Source: Macrostomum hystrix
Lineage: Eukaryota; Platyhelminthes; Macrostomidae
Reading direction: 5' to 3'
Assembly: GCA_950097015.1 (NCBI GenBank)
Contig: CATNEN010000011.1
Coordinates: 1,844,001-1,908,000, forward strand
Length of the DNA: 64,000 nt
Under the pieces are notes generated by a model. The model had not been told where the DNA came from, searched no databases, and saw only the letters and a program-made list of their open reading frames with translations. Shown piece after piece: positions 44,077 through 55,270 of the stretch. Each line of letters starts with the position of its first letter. The first letter of the stretch is position 1. The translations under genes and the position numbers were made by a program.

Positions 44077-45770
44077 TTTTAAACAGATTTGTTCTTCTTT
44101 GTCACTGACTATAATACGTAAAAAATGTAAAGTACATGTTAAAAATGATTTTGGCTGTACAGTAGTAAAACTATGTAACTGACGTTGTTTAAAATTGTGG
44201 CTAATTATTGTGTCACCATGTAGCGTTCATATTTTATTGTTTAATCGAAATCGCATTTCCTGTGTCAGATCGATTTAACTGGAAAGTTTGAAAATAATAG
44301 TACACGTGTACTTTTAGATTGAGTACGAGATACAACGTACAGTGCACCTGAAAATGCTTCTGAAAATGACGCGATCCATGAAGAGCAAAATAAAAAGTGC
44401 TTCAAACTTTCAGAAATCATACTATCATATACAAAGCGGGCATCTTAACTTGGACCTTTGCCTATCTAATTATACTTGATATATATGCAATCTTAAATTG
44501 TCTTCTAGCCTTTCTTGTCTTCGTAAATACGTCTAATACGTTAAACTATATTTACTATAGTAATTTTTATTTTTAGAAATTTACCTGATACTAATTAAGT
44601 ATGTTCGACAATTCATTTACCGAATTGGCAAACAAAATGTAAATTCGACTGAAAGATTTAAAAAAGGAAATTATCTTGCGTTTTATATTCACACTAACCT
44701 AGAGAAAACATGCCCAAAATAGGATTTCTAGATATTACTTAATAGCTTTCGTCGACTGCCTGCTTTCGTCGACTGCCTGTTAGTCGACGCTGGCACCCCG
44801 GACACTACTGGGGGCCCTGCTTTTGTTCGCGCCCAGGCCTTAAAGCATGTCTTCTGACGCCATGAACCTTGAGAGGGACCTGGCGTACATTGTTGTTGTT
44901 GTTATTATTAATAGCTGCTAAATATAGTGGTAAATAAAATGTTATTTGGAGCTTCAATATAGTTATAATGAACTTATTTATACATAAAGTCCTAGCATTC
45001 ATGCACTTAAATACTATAAACACATCTTTTGCACTTTGTTAACTATGGCCTACTTTTTAGAAAACACACATAACACAGCAACTAAATGAGACGCATCAAA
45101 GGTTATTTATGGAATCAAAGCTTCTTTAATAATTTTGAACATTTAACGAATGTAGAAAAACGTATTTCACTAAATTATTATTTTCTTGAATAATGGAGTA
45201 ATCGAATTATGCATTGCTACCGCCGTAACATAACATAGGGTGAAAATGAGTATTCTTTTTAAAAATTCTTTTAACGCTTGAGCTACATTTAAATTACCAT
45301 CCACGCGACTGTTGTTCTTAGAATTTAGTCGAATAGGCCTATAAGGTAGCTAACAATGTTTATATCTTGTTAGCTACAAGTTCAGATAACTGTACTGACC
45401 TGTTGAGTACTACTTGATAGACGTCGCGATAGTTTTTTTTGGGATTTTAGTAATAGCGTAACATGCGTTGCAATTAACATTCAGAATATGTTTTGCTACT
45501 CACGTTTATTTTAGAAACTTATTTTTATGTTTAAAGCAAGTATGTGTATTTAAAGATATAAGTTTATGTCTCATATTTTTAACCATTCAAGTTTACTAAT
45601 TGTAAGCTGTTAAATAGTGTTCCTATTTAGGTTCTGCTGCGCTGAAACTGTTAGTGTCACTCAAAATAGATATTGAATTAGGTTAAATTTACTAATTATT
45701 TTTTAGTTTTAATCAGTGCCTAGGCGTCACATAGTATGAATTTCCTATTTTGACCTATGGCCAAAACAGG
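44077..45770. other. 3' flank of the centrin-like gene, AT-rich
   Basis: No coding exon is visible. It contains the 3' UTR and, at 44755-44920, a possible LINE 3' end. Confidence 0.4.
44755..44920 (+). mobile_element. Possible LINE 3' end with (gtt)n(att)n tail
   Basis: A G+C-rich island (gtcgactgcctgctttcgtc, cggacactactgggggccct, ccttgagagggacctggcgt) in AT-rich DNA ends in a ttgttgttgttattattatt tail, as at the 3' end of some non-LTR elements. No coding part remains. Confidence 0.35.
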
Positions 45771-46415
45771 TAGGGTAATGTATCATCAACCGAACAGTGT
45801 ATCTTCAAAATGGAACAAGAATTTTGACTCCTTCCTTGGTCTTGTGCAAGACAGAAACAAGCTATTGTATTTCACAGAACAACTATTTTGAATGTCAATG
45901 AAATTATTTACAAGCTAAGGCATGATATGCAATGAAGCATTAAAAGGAAAGAAAGATATGGATGTTTCAGTAGAAATTTTTATCACAAAAGCATACTTTT
46001 TAACAGCATTTTTTCAGCATGTACTTTAGACTAAGATTGTATGTGGTTGCTTTCCAATTAAATTACCATAAATGTAGTTATTTATAGAGCATGAAAAATG
46101 CTTTCAAATGACATAATTCATGATAGATCACTCCTTAAAATAAGATTAAACCACTCACTCAAATTTTAAAACCAAACATCAAATTCTCTGTTTGGTTTGA
46201 AGATACATGAAAATCATCATTTAGTTTTAGATGAAAAACATGAATAACTTTTTTCTATTTGACAAAATTGCAAAAGCAGATACTATTTAGAAAAACAAAA
46301 CAGTTTTCTATAACTTGGCTTTTGAGTTATTATCATATCTTAAATAGAAAATCTGTAGCTTAGGTTTGAAGTTAAAAAATGCATATTCTTTTTCGGTTGA
46401 TGATACATTACCCTA
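45771..46415. mobile_element. MITE-like element with 24 bp inverted repeats
   Basis: tagggtaatgtatcatcaac plus cgaa at 45771-45794 is exactly inverted at 46392-46415, bounding a 645 bp AT-rich non-coding segment. TA dinucleotides sit at the outer edges, compatible with a Tc1/mariner-type TA duplication. There is no transposase inside. Confidence 0.75.
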
Positions 46416-49400
46416 GTGTTTTGCTAGCCATTACATGCTTCTTGGTGTGTTATTGCACTTGTGGGTCACTTTGTCTTTGTACATGTGACAAAGGGTAAAG
46501 GCTATGTTTGTTAGATTAAGTAGCTTAGATTAAGCAGTGGGAACAACTTCTGCAGGTGCAACAATGAATGATAAAGCAGCAGGCCATCCAGCCATTTGTG
46601 TAGTGTTGACAATCGGAGACAAAGAGACAGATGGGCAGAGAAGAGCCAGCCATCACTTTATACACCTTTCCTTGGTTCTGGCCAAAAACAGATAATGTGG
46701 CAAGACTAGTTGATTGAAATCCAGACTCTATGTGAGGCATAGGCAAGCACCAATTCAAACCTAAAAACAATTAGGCCCCCCTATGCAAAACAAACTGCAA
46801 TATTGCTGTGGTTAAAAAGTGGAGGCCTAGCTAGGCTCTATTAGGCCTAGGCTTAGCTCACAACAAAAATATATGCCAAAGTTAGAGTTAGGTGTCAGAA
46901 GGCATGTTTTAAGGCTGGGCGCACACATAGCCATAAGCAAGGCCTTTTGCAGTGTCTGGGGCACCCGACCAATGGTCCAATGTCAGCTAATGGGTAGGCA
47001 GTCAACATGGCAGTGGCAGGTTGTGGCAGTCAACCACTAAGTTAGCTCCTGCCCCTCCTAAAGGGGAGCCTGCAGTATGAGCAGCAGGACTAGTACAGAC
47101 CCCATAGTACTAGTCCACTTTGGCAAGAATCTACCTCAGGGACAACCATTTTGGCAACAATATATTTACACTTTTGTAATAGGCCTAGAACAAAAAAAAT
47201 ATTTAGGCTATTGCCAATTATTTAAACAGCAGCAGTGATGATAATATTTTTTTCTTTGTTTAATTCACCACTTTATATCAGCAGCATAAAGTTTTATATT
47301 AATTTGAAAATGCATTATGGGATCAGTGGCATAGGCCTATCTCTGAGGATAATCACCCCTATTGGTATTCAACAACCAAATAATGTCATTGCCCCATTGA
47401 CCTATTGGGATAATGGCATCAGTCAAAAACATTTCATTAGTTATTTTTTTGTATAAAATTAAAAGCTGTAATGGTATTTAAAACAAATCATATTTTTTAA
47501 ACAAAAGATATTTTGTATAGTGAAAGCTATAGCTATCAAAAACTGCCAAAATGTGCCAATTTATATGCTTGGTATATAACTATTTATATCAAAATTACAA
47601 TTTTCACAAAAATGTTATCACCATTATGACTTGTGACTTGTTGCCAAAATGGTTTGTTGCTAAAGTAGACCAGATTTGCCCCTACTAGAGGAGGCTGCAA
47701 GCACCTCTTGGAGTTTATCCTGGCCTTAGGATGGGCACCCTCTTCTCAGGGGTGGCAGAGCGCTTGGTTTCTTCAGGGCTAGAGCCTGCTGCCAGGTCCA
47801 AATTGGCCTCTGTCACTCCCCCACAACCATGAGGTGGGTTTCTTGCCACGAGTTGTTGATCTTGTGCACAGGCTGTGGGCAGTACTTCTCAGTGCATATC
47901 AGATGGTTTTAGGAATGATTTTCCTACTTTAGTCTACATAGTATGAGTCTGCTGTTTTATTGGCAAAAGAGCAACCTATCCATTCATAAAAACCATATAT
48001 CTTGGTTATAGTAGCAAGAGGCTAAGTTGAAACTTACGTTGTCAATGTAGATGGCTAGCTATTTACAGTTGAATTTCAATTAAAAATATGGGCTTATATA
48101 CTATTTAAATATTTATTTTGTTGCTAAAATTCAAATTCATTGAATATCAGACTCAGCTTATTTTAACAATGCAACATATAAAAACTTGGTTGTAAGCAGG
48201 GAACAAATTGTAAATAGCTATAGAATAGGAATATTTCTTCATCTTGTACTGTAAAACTTGCTTTAAATGTTATAATCGGAGCTTAATTTTTTTTCTACTT
48301 GTCTGTTTGGTCATTGATCTTGAATTCACTTTTAAACATTACAATGCTACACACTATTTTTTGTATATGGCCCTGTGATACAATCAGTTAGCAAAACTTT
48401 GATAGCTTTTGTCATTGTCTATCTCGAGAGGTCTTATTTGTTTATTGAATAGCTATATTTTGCAAATGTTTGACTGTCAGTCTTATGCATCTAAGGCATT
48501 CTCTATGAGGGGAGAATAAATTACCTAATTGTTGCAACTCAACTGCCATTTTCCTTACCAATCTACTAGCAGTAGTAGCAATGGTAACGTGCATTAGTTA
48601 TGTTCCAACAAAAATCTATACTGAAATCCGTTTTATAAAAACTGTACATTTTATACAAATCATTATGATTATATAGTTTCCCCAAATGGGTTAGCACAGA
48701 TTGCCAACCGACATTTGTCAGCGAAAATAAATTTGCCAGCAAAGCTTTCTGTCTTAATAACTATGCGTTTAAGTTGTACATTATTGTATTCTTGAGGCAT
48801 TCGGCTAGATTTTTTTGTTTGAAGATAAACAGGTACATGTGTGGAGAACTAATGATCATGCACTAGTTTTCAACGCATCATACTTTGTATTCTACTTAAT
48901 CATCGAGCCTATCGTATGATAATCGATACTCGTTTAAGTAGGTAATCACAATAGTATTCATGCGAAACTCTTCCCATTCGGATATAAGAGTGCAACTAAG
49001 TGCCTTAAAAGATAAGGACACATTTAGACGCAGCATCTAAATCTTCGATGCTAGTGACTTATGAGTTGCGAGGTAGACCCGTTAAAAAGAAATCAATGAG
49101 TTTATATTTATTAGTTTACAGGTGAATGCTTGAAGATTAGAGGATTCAAATGATTAAGGTTAATGCGGGCTTTGCTTATACTCTGGCACAGAAGCAGTTT
49201 ATAGGTGCACCTACGCATTCAGCTGATGCTGCAGCCAGTCATTTTTAATAAAGTCACGTGTTCATGAGTTTATGCAGAAAATAATATGTTTTTTGCGACT
49301 AATTTAAAATGCATCGGCGGACCTGAGCAATATTTAGTTGAGCAGTGCTCAGGGTGGGCCAGATAGCTATGCCCGCATCTATAACAGACGCGAAGCTTTA

Positions 49401-49799
49401 GAATACTCATCCTGCAGTAACGACATGCAGGGCCTAACTTAGCTTTACAAATTTGCATGCAAAATATCAAAACAGACAATCTATCTCGTCGCTAATTGTC
49501 TAGAGCCATTGAATCATATTTAATTCAGAAATAATTGTAGAAAAATTTAACTTTAAGACTTTTTTACAATACGTTCTCGTGTCAAAACATACTCAAGAAA
49601 AGGCTGTTGCTATTAAATAATCCGAAAAGACCACAAAACCACTGTTGTGGAACCAACAATAGGATGGTGGAATCTGGTTTGTTTTACAGAAAAACACCTA
49701 TATTAAATAGTTTATAGGATAAAGAACCAGTGGCTTCAGTTAGCAGTAGAAAAACAACGTTTCAAATACCCACTGCGTTTCACAATTGCTCCTAAACCG
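46416..49799. other. Gene-poor AT-rich region
   Basis: I see no coding exon, tRNA or tandem array in this 3.4 kb. Around 47140 and 47637 the words ccattttggcaacaa and ttgttgccaaaatgg are inverted copies that could bound a fold-back element. Non-coding conserved or repeated DNA is possible around 47.0-47.9 kb, where base composition is more balanced. Confidence 0.35.
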
Positions 49800-49935
49800 A
49801 ATAACCTATTATCGTGAAAGTCCGAGTCAACATCGTCGAGATATTCAGCGATTCTTGTTGAAGAGCCTGGTGACAAGGACAACTAACGTTGCTTTGTATA
49901 AACCTACGAGTATATGGCGAATCTATATTGGTTCA
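49800..49935 (-). other. Second copy of the unnamed dispersed repeat
   Basis: The reverse complement shares attcgccata, gttagtt-ccttgtca, cttcaacaagaatcgctgaa and tatctcgacgatgttgac with 20860-20975. Related words occur near 29485 and 50080. Confidence 0.65.
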
Positions 49936-50485
49936 AAAGTATAAATTTAAGTCTATATAATCAACACTATATAATAAACAATAATAGCCTGATTACATGA
50001 TGAAATTTTGTGAGCAGAAAATGCTTGCCTATTTTTGTGGTTTTTGACTCTAGAGTCCAGACACCAAGACAAGAATCTTTGAATATCTCGAGGCTGGCAA
50101 TGTTTTCGGAGAACATTTTCATTCATGATTCCTTTTCATGTTGTTGAACATTTTTGGATGTACCCCCGTGAAATACCCTGAAATACCCTGGGCCAGTACC
50201 CATAGCGACAGATTTCCAAATATGGCGCTAGACTCCCGCCACACAGTACGTGCCAGGCCACGCATTGAGTTATTGCGAGGAGATATTTCGTATTGGGTCC
50301 TCGCGTGGGACTTTGTGAGATGTCAACCATTGATTGGCTGTCTGTACGGCCCACCTCATTGGGCTTTGGAGGGTAATAGATTGATAAAACGAATGGAACT
50401 AGATGGAAAAGGCGGGACAGATAAAACCTTCATTAGACAAGACAGAGGCTCATTAAATTCTTCGTATTAGCTCACGAGCTTAGCA
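49936..50485. other. Upstream region of the zinc-finger gene
   Basis: Contains the duplicated word gaaataccct near 50170 and fairly balanced base composition toward the gene, compatible with promoter and 5' UTR. The 110-residue open frame at 50138-50470 has no recognisable content. Confidence 0.4.
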
Positions 50486-51658
50486 ATGGATTCAGCAGTA
50501 GATGTGCAACAGTTGAAGCGGAATTCGACCGAGTCTGGCTATTCAACAGCTGAGCTTGGCCCAGCTAAGCTACGGAAGGCTAAGCGCTTTCCCTGCCCTA
50601 GCTGCGGCAGCAGTTTCGTATCGATGCGCGGCTTAACAAGGCACCAGCGCCTTCAGACCAACCAGTGCATGCAGCTGGAGCCTTCCAGTGTCCATGCGGA
50701 ACCATGGACTCCCGCAGTTTCATCGCTAAATAGTGCAGCGCCTTTCTTTATCAATGGTCTTAACCAATACCAGTTTAACACGAACAACTGTAGACAGTCT
50801 ATCAACTGTCCGTTTTGCATTTTGCATAAGACTAATATTCAGGGCCTAACTAAGCATTGCTCAGCCAATCACAGGACTCAGTATTTGGCTTGGAAGGCTG
50901 GCACCTACGGCAAGGTGCAATTACGTCGAGTGCCGCCAGAGCGGACGGTAGTACAAAATGTGTTGCAAACAATGAAAGACGCCGGCCTGTTAGACAAAGA
51001 CGTGCCGCTAGCCGAGGCTGCACTTGCTCCACTGGAGCAGCCTGTGTCAGCCAAGAAGCTCAAGAGGTCGAACAGACCCACTCGTGCTTGCTACAAAGTC
51101 AAACGCGCCTTGTCGAAAGACGCGCGATTTCTTCGCTTTCATCCCGTTAATGCTGCGCGCGATATTGGCGACACAGTCGAATCTTCATTTGGCCTTGACT
51201 TACCTTCGGTGCCACCGCCATATTCACTGCCTCCTCCGCCGCCGCTCATCGACTGCCGTAGTCTGGCCGCGATTGGAGACGGCTTTGACAATCATGTAGG
51301 GGTTGCAACAAATCCTCGTCTATATCAGGATGTTGCACATCATGATGCCATCTTTGACCAGTTTCCATCTAGTCTTCATCAGTTGGGTGTGCAGCAGCAG
51401 CAACAAGAGTTCTTTCGCCACCATGCACATCATTCGCAGTTCTTTGCCACTGGCCAAGAATGGGAGCAGCAGCAGCAGCAGCTACAGTTTTCTAACTATG
51501 CCAGCAATTATTATCCCGATCCGGTAGAAATACAAGAATTCAGGCCGTCCGCCTTCAAGCCACTGCCTCCGCGGCCACCGCCACCACCAGCGCCTATCTC
51601 GTCAATTCAAAATATCGCCAATCTAGTCGATCGTGAATTTAGAGAGACGGTTCGTTAA
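50486..51658 (+). CDS. Zinc-finger protein with Pro- and Gln-rich tail (up to 390 aa in this exon)
   Basis: The single long exon starts MDSAVDVQQLKRNSTESGYS. A zinc finger of C2HC type follows at residues about 35-61 (FPCPSCGSSFVSMRGLTRHQ, with the fourth ligand probably Cys61). A second finger lies at about 107-131 (INCPFCILHKTNIQGLTKHC then SANH). After a basic region (KKLKRSNRPTRACYKVKRAL) come a PPYSLPPPPPL stretch, Gln repeats and PPRPPPPPAP. It is probably a DNA-binding nuclear protein. The frame can stop at TAA 51656-51658, or splice out at 51649 (acg|gttcgt) in phase 0. Splicing could join a short terminal exon (51997-52083) or the EAPP exon at 53084. Family not recognised beyond the fingers. 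Confidence 0.72.
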   Translation: MDSAVDVQQLKRNSTESGYSTAELGPAKLRKAKRFPCPSCGSSFVSMRGLTRHQRLQTNQCMQLEPSSVHAEPWTPAVSSLNSAAPFFINGLNQYQFNTNNCRQSINCPFCILHKTNIQGLTKHCSANHRTQYLAWKAGTYGKVQLRRVPPERTVVQNVLQTMKDAGLLDKDVPLAEAALAPLEQPVSAKKLKRSNRPTRACYKVKRALSKDARFLRFHPVNAARDIGDTVESSFGLDLPSVPPPYSLPPPPPLIDCRSLAAIGDGFDNHVGVATNPRLYQDVAHHDAIFDQFPSSLHQLGVQQQQQEFFRHHAHHSQFFATGQEWEQQQQQLQFSNYASNYYPDPVEIQEFRPSAFKPLPPRPPPPPAPISSIQNIANLVDREFRETVR

Positions 51659-51721
51659 TTACTATTATTAATGATCATCGTTTTTCAGGAGGATTTGGGC
51701 AAAAAGCAACAATTCGTAATA

Positions 51722-51905
51722 CTAGACCCGCAGCCAGAGAGGAGGCTGACTCTGACTCCTGAACACACTCACACAGGTGTGTACATCTGCTCTGACTTTC
51801 TCATCGTCAGGCAGTGTACACTTTCACTGTGCCTTGGAGGTTGGCCCTCAAAGGTGTAAATAACAAGCCGCGAAAGTGCGAGAGGCTCACGTTCTCTGCC
51901 ACTGT
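51722..51905 (-). mobile_element. SINE B copy, head lost
   Basis: Reverse copy with ctagacccgcagccagagag, acacaggtgtgtacatctgc, and gcagtgtacactttcactgt; the tRNA-like head is mostly missing. It lies between the zinc-finger and EAPP exons. Confidence 0.8.
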
Positions 51906-51996
51906 GCCACTTACCTAAAAAACGGCTTCAATTTTTTTTCTATATGGTACACTTATTCCACTTAAAACATAATTTTGATATAAAAAATAATTTCAG

Positions 51997-52083
51997 AGCT
52001 ACGAATTCAGGACTCCTCAAAGGTCCCAACGACCGCCTTTGTCACCAGCGCCACAACTGGCTAGCCATTACATTTATGATTAG
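51997..52083 (+). other. Possible terminal exon of the zinc-finger gene
   Basis: After a good acceptor (aaaaataatttcag), 28 in-frame codons read SYEFRTPQRSQRPPLSPAPQ and end at TAG. Phase matches the weak donor at 51649. It competes with the EAPP exon as the splice partner. Confidence 0.3.
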
Positions 52084-52384
52084 CTGCAATAACTTTTACT
52101 TACTTGTTTGTAGCTGCGGTGACATTGTGAAATTTGCTTAGAAAATTTTTCTTGATGTAGTGTTAAAATTTAAGTTTTCTATAGTCTTTGTGTTGTCCTT
52201 TTTAGAATACACAAAATACAAAAATTAGAAAATTCGGTCAAGTCTCGTTATTTCATGCTTCTCTGCTTAGTCATCAAAATATATGAAAAACTTTGATAAA
52301 AGTATCACTAAGTCCCGTTTATTTTATAAACAGCACTTAGAGACAATTTTTTACTTAGACTTCTCATGGGCTCATAAACTTAAG

Positions 52385-53040
52385 ACCCGATCTCTCCCAG
52401 CTCATTCCTTGAACCTCAGTCACTCCCCTCACCTCCCCAATCTCTCTCAGATCATTCCTTGAACCTCAGTCACTCCCTCACCTCCCCTAATCTCTCCCAG
52501 ATCGTTCCTTGAACCTCAGTCACTCCCCTCACTTCCCCTGATCTCTCCCAGATCGTTCCTTGAACCTCAGTCACTCCCCTCACCTCCCCAATCTCTCTCA
52601 GATCATTCCTTGCACCTCAGTCACTCCCCTCACTTCCCCTAATCTCTCCCAGCTCATTCCTTGAACCTCAGTCACTCCCCTCACTTCCCCTGATCTCTCC
52701 CAGATCGTTCCTTGAACCTCAGTCACTCCCCTCACCTCCCCAATCTCTCCCAGATCGTTCCTTGAACCTCAGTCACTCCCCTCACCTCCCCAATCTCTCC
52801 CAGATCGTTCCTTGAACCTCAGTCACTCCCCTCACCTCCCCAATCTCTCCCAGATCATTCCTTGAACCTCAGTCACTCCCTCCCTTCCCCCAATCTCTCC
52901 CAGATCATTCCTTGAACCTCAGTCACTCCCTCCCTTCCCCCAATCTCTCCCAGATCATTCCTTGAACCTCAGTCACTCCCTCCCTTCCCCCAATCTCTCC
53001 CAGATCATTCCTTGAACCTCAGTCACTCCCTCAGTTCTCC
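52385..53040. repeat. Minisatellite R22 (~50 bp unit with acceptor-like motifs)
   Basis: About 13 copies of a unit built from cctccccaatctctcccaga and tcattccttgaacctcagtc. On the plus (sense) strand each copy contains two pyrimidine tracts ending in cag. The array ends about 40 bp before the true EAPP acceptor at 53083. Confidence 0.95.
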
Positions 53041-53083
53041 GATCTCACCCTGATTACCAATTAAACATACTTGACAACTTCAG

Positions 53084-53620
53084 GACTGCGAAGAAGTATT
53101 TGACGAAGTTGACTTCAACGAGGAAGTCTGTGATGATGACGAAGGCACTCACCCAGAAGCCTCAGCCACAGGCAGTAATCCAGTTTCCACCGGGGAATCC
53201 GGGGAAACCCCACTGTACGATCCAAACTCAGACGCGGCGGATGAACGCTGGGTTGAAAAGCTTCACTCGGGGGCTACTCTAACAACACAGCCAGTCAGTA
53301 GCGGCTCGTGTACTACTAGTACTACTGTCAGTAGCAGCAACACTACAGCTCGTCATAAAACTGACGCCGTATTGAATTGTCCGGCCTGCATGACTCTGCT
53401 CTGTCTCGACTGTCAACGTCACGTGCGCTACAAGTGCCAATACCGGGCCATGTTCGTCACCAACTGTCGAGTCAACATGTCTGAAACTTTAACAAATGTC
53501 GGCGACAATCAAGATGAAATTTATCATCCTGTACGGTGTACAGTCTGCGACACGGTTGTAGCTGTACAAGACTCCGATGAAATTTTCCACTTCTTCCACG
53601 TGCTGGCTAGTCACGGATGA
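53084..53620 (+). CDS. EAPP: E2F-associated phosphoprotein (EAPP) homologue, C-terminal exon
   Basis: This 178-codon exon begins after acttcag in phase 0 with an acidic stretch (DCEEVFDEVDFNEEVCDDDE). It continues with ETPLYDPNSDAADERWVEKL, then the hallmark EAPP domain: TDAVLNCPACMTLLCLDCQR, RAMFVTNCRVN, DEIYHPVRCTVCDTVVAVQD and FHFFHVLASHG to the stop. The paired CPAC, CLDC and CTVC cysteines probably bind zinc. EAPP is a nuclear protein linked to E2F-dependent transcription in vertebrates. The loop between the two cysteine pairs is shorter than I recall for vertebrates. The usual N-terminal part is not seen; the only upstream exon in phase is the zinc-finger exon, which would make a fusion. 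Confidence 0.92.
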   Translation, partial: DCEEVFDEVDFNEEVCDDDEGTHPEASATGSNPVSTGESGETPLYDPNSDAADERWVEKLHSGATLTTQPVSSGSCTTSTTVSSSNTTARHKTDAVLNCPACMTLLCLDCQRHVRYKCQYRAMFVTNCRVNMSETLTNVGDNQDEIYHPVRCTVCDTVVAVQDSDEIFHFFHVLASHG

Positions 53621-55270
53621 GACAGGGACAACGCCTTACATTATGTAAAGTACACCTTACAGTGCATCTTATTAAACTTATTATTTAGGTGATCTTATTA
53701 TTAATCACCTGTTTGTTTATTGTCTTAACTCTCCGTCTCACGTAGACATTACCATGACTACTCGTAGTTATACGTTTAAATATTTAGAAACACAACTTAG
53801 ATTATCGATATAACCGTTAGCCTTCCAGTTGCTACGAGTTTATTTAAGAATTTTTTATATCTAACTACGATTGAAATCTTGTAAACTGTAAAATTAAAGT
53901 AAAAGTTTAATTAAAAATAAATTCGTATAATATTAAGTATTTACCTTGTAAATATCTTATTTACCTTGTAAATAACCTTGTAAATCCAACCTTGCGTTTG
54001 GATAAAAAATATACAAGTTATTAAGATTATTAAGATTCTTTCGAATGGGATTGTAATCGATAACAGTTGTATGCTAAGGAGCCTTGAAGTGTACTCAACG
54101 GCATAGATGTTAACGGCATAGAACGGCACAGTAACATCTAGGGCAACAGACGCAAAGGTAAAAATAACTCTGGACATCTGTGCGCTGAACAATTTAAGAA
54201 AAACACTTCAAAAACGCTTGGGCTCCCCAGCTAATTAATGTAGCACAGGTATGACACCGAAAGTGCTTCAGTAACAGGGCAGCTTTCGGCTCTAATGTCT
54301 GCGCAAATTGTGTCCTCTTTCGACCTAAAAAAGATTCGAACTTCAGACCTCTGCCTTCCGGTCTCTAACTATATTAGTCTTCAGGAAAAAAATTGAAAGA
54401 AGTCTAAAACAAAAACATTTAACACACGCTGATTTCCATTGTTAACAATTCAGACTGAACCGGAAAGGGCACAACTGGACAAAAGCTGAAATAAAATAAG
54501 CTTCGATTCCGCAACAAGTGTGCTTCAACCTGCTTTAGCTTGTATTATTAATATATTTTAATGAGAATATTCAGATTATAATACGTAGAAGTGTGATTCC
54601 AGTGACGGAGGCGAACAGTAGCATATAATTGGAAGCTTAAAAATCTAAGTGTTAGAAGGCTGTCAACATAAATAGGAGATGTGTTAGAGAAATTCTATGC
54701 AGAGAGTGCAGATACCGACAAGAGAATTTGCGAGTTAAATTTGTGTCTTAATTATTATCAACCCGACTGCAAGATTTAAAAATGACAAAACGAAACAAGT
54801 ACACGGCACCGACGCAAACACAACAAAAAATACACGCACACACAAAAATATCCCAAAAATCTGATCTCACGAATGTCCGTTAACGATAATTTCACAATTT
54901 GAGAAGAGAAAACAAAAAGTACGAGTAGAGCAAGAAGAAGAAGAAACAATTAGAATGAAAGCAGGAAAGGAACTAACAGAAGTAGCACAAACACACGGAA
55001 AACCACACGACAAAGAGTGGGGTGGGCGATAACGGACAGGGCATGCCCCCGTGACAATCGCAGTAGGGCACAGGCTGCAGTTGGGAGAATGGTCGGCACA
55101 ATGTCGACTGGTTCAATAGGCGACAAGCCGCTCCGCATAGATGCAGAGCGGACATTGCGCCTTAAGATAGTACTTTATCTAGTACTTATAGTAGTATAGC
55201 GACTATAATGGACGAGCAGACGAGTGAGAACACTTAGCGCTAAGTTATTGCTGGGCAGGTCTTTGTTTGA
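53621..55270. other. Region between EAPP and eIF3b 3' ends
   Basis: This holds the 3' UTRs of the two convergent genes. It is AT-rich, with imperfect short repeats of 'accttgtaaat' near 53940-53985. No coding exon is visible. Confidence 0.4.
55128..55151. other. Stem-loop in the eIF3b 3' flank
   Basis: ccgctc and gagcgg, then gcat and atgc, pair around a single mismatch and a tight loop. It lies about 120 bp past the eIF3b stop, so it probably sits in the 3' UTR. Confidence 0.4.

Noticed and set aside
50850-51527. Other-frame ORFs within the zinc-finger exon
   Set aside because: They are shadow frames; only the frame with the zinc-finger motifs is protein-like.
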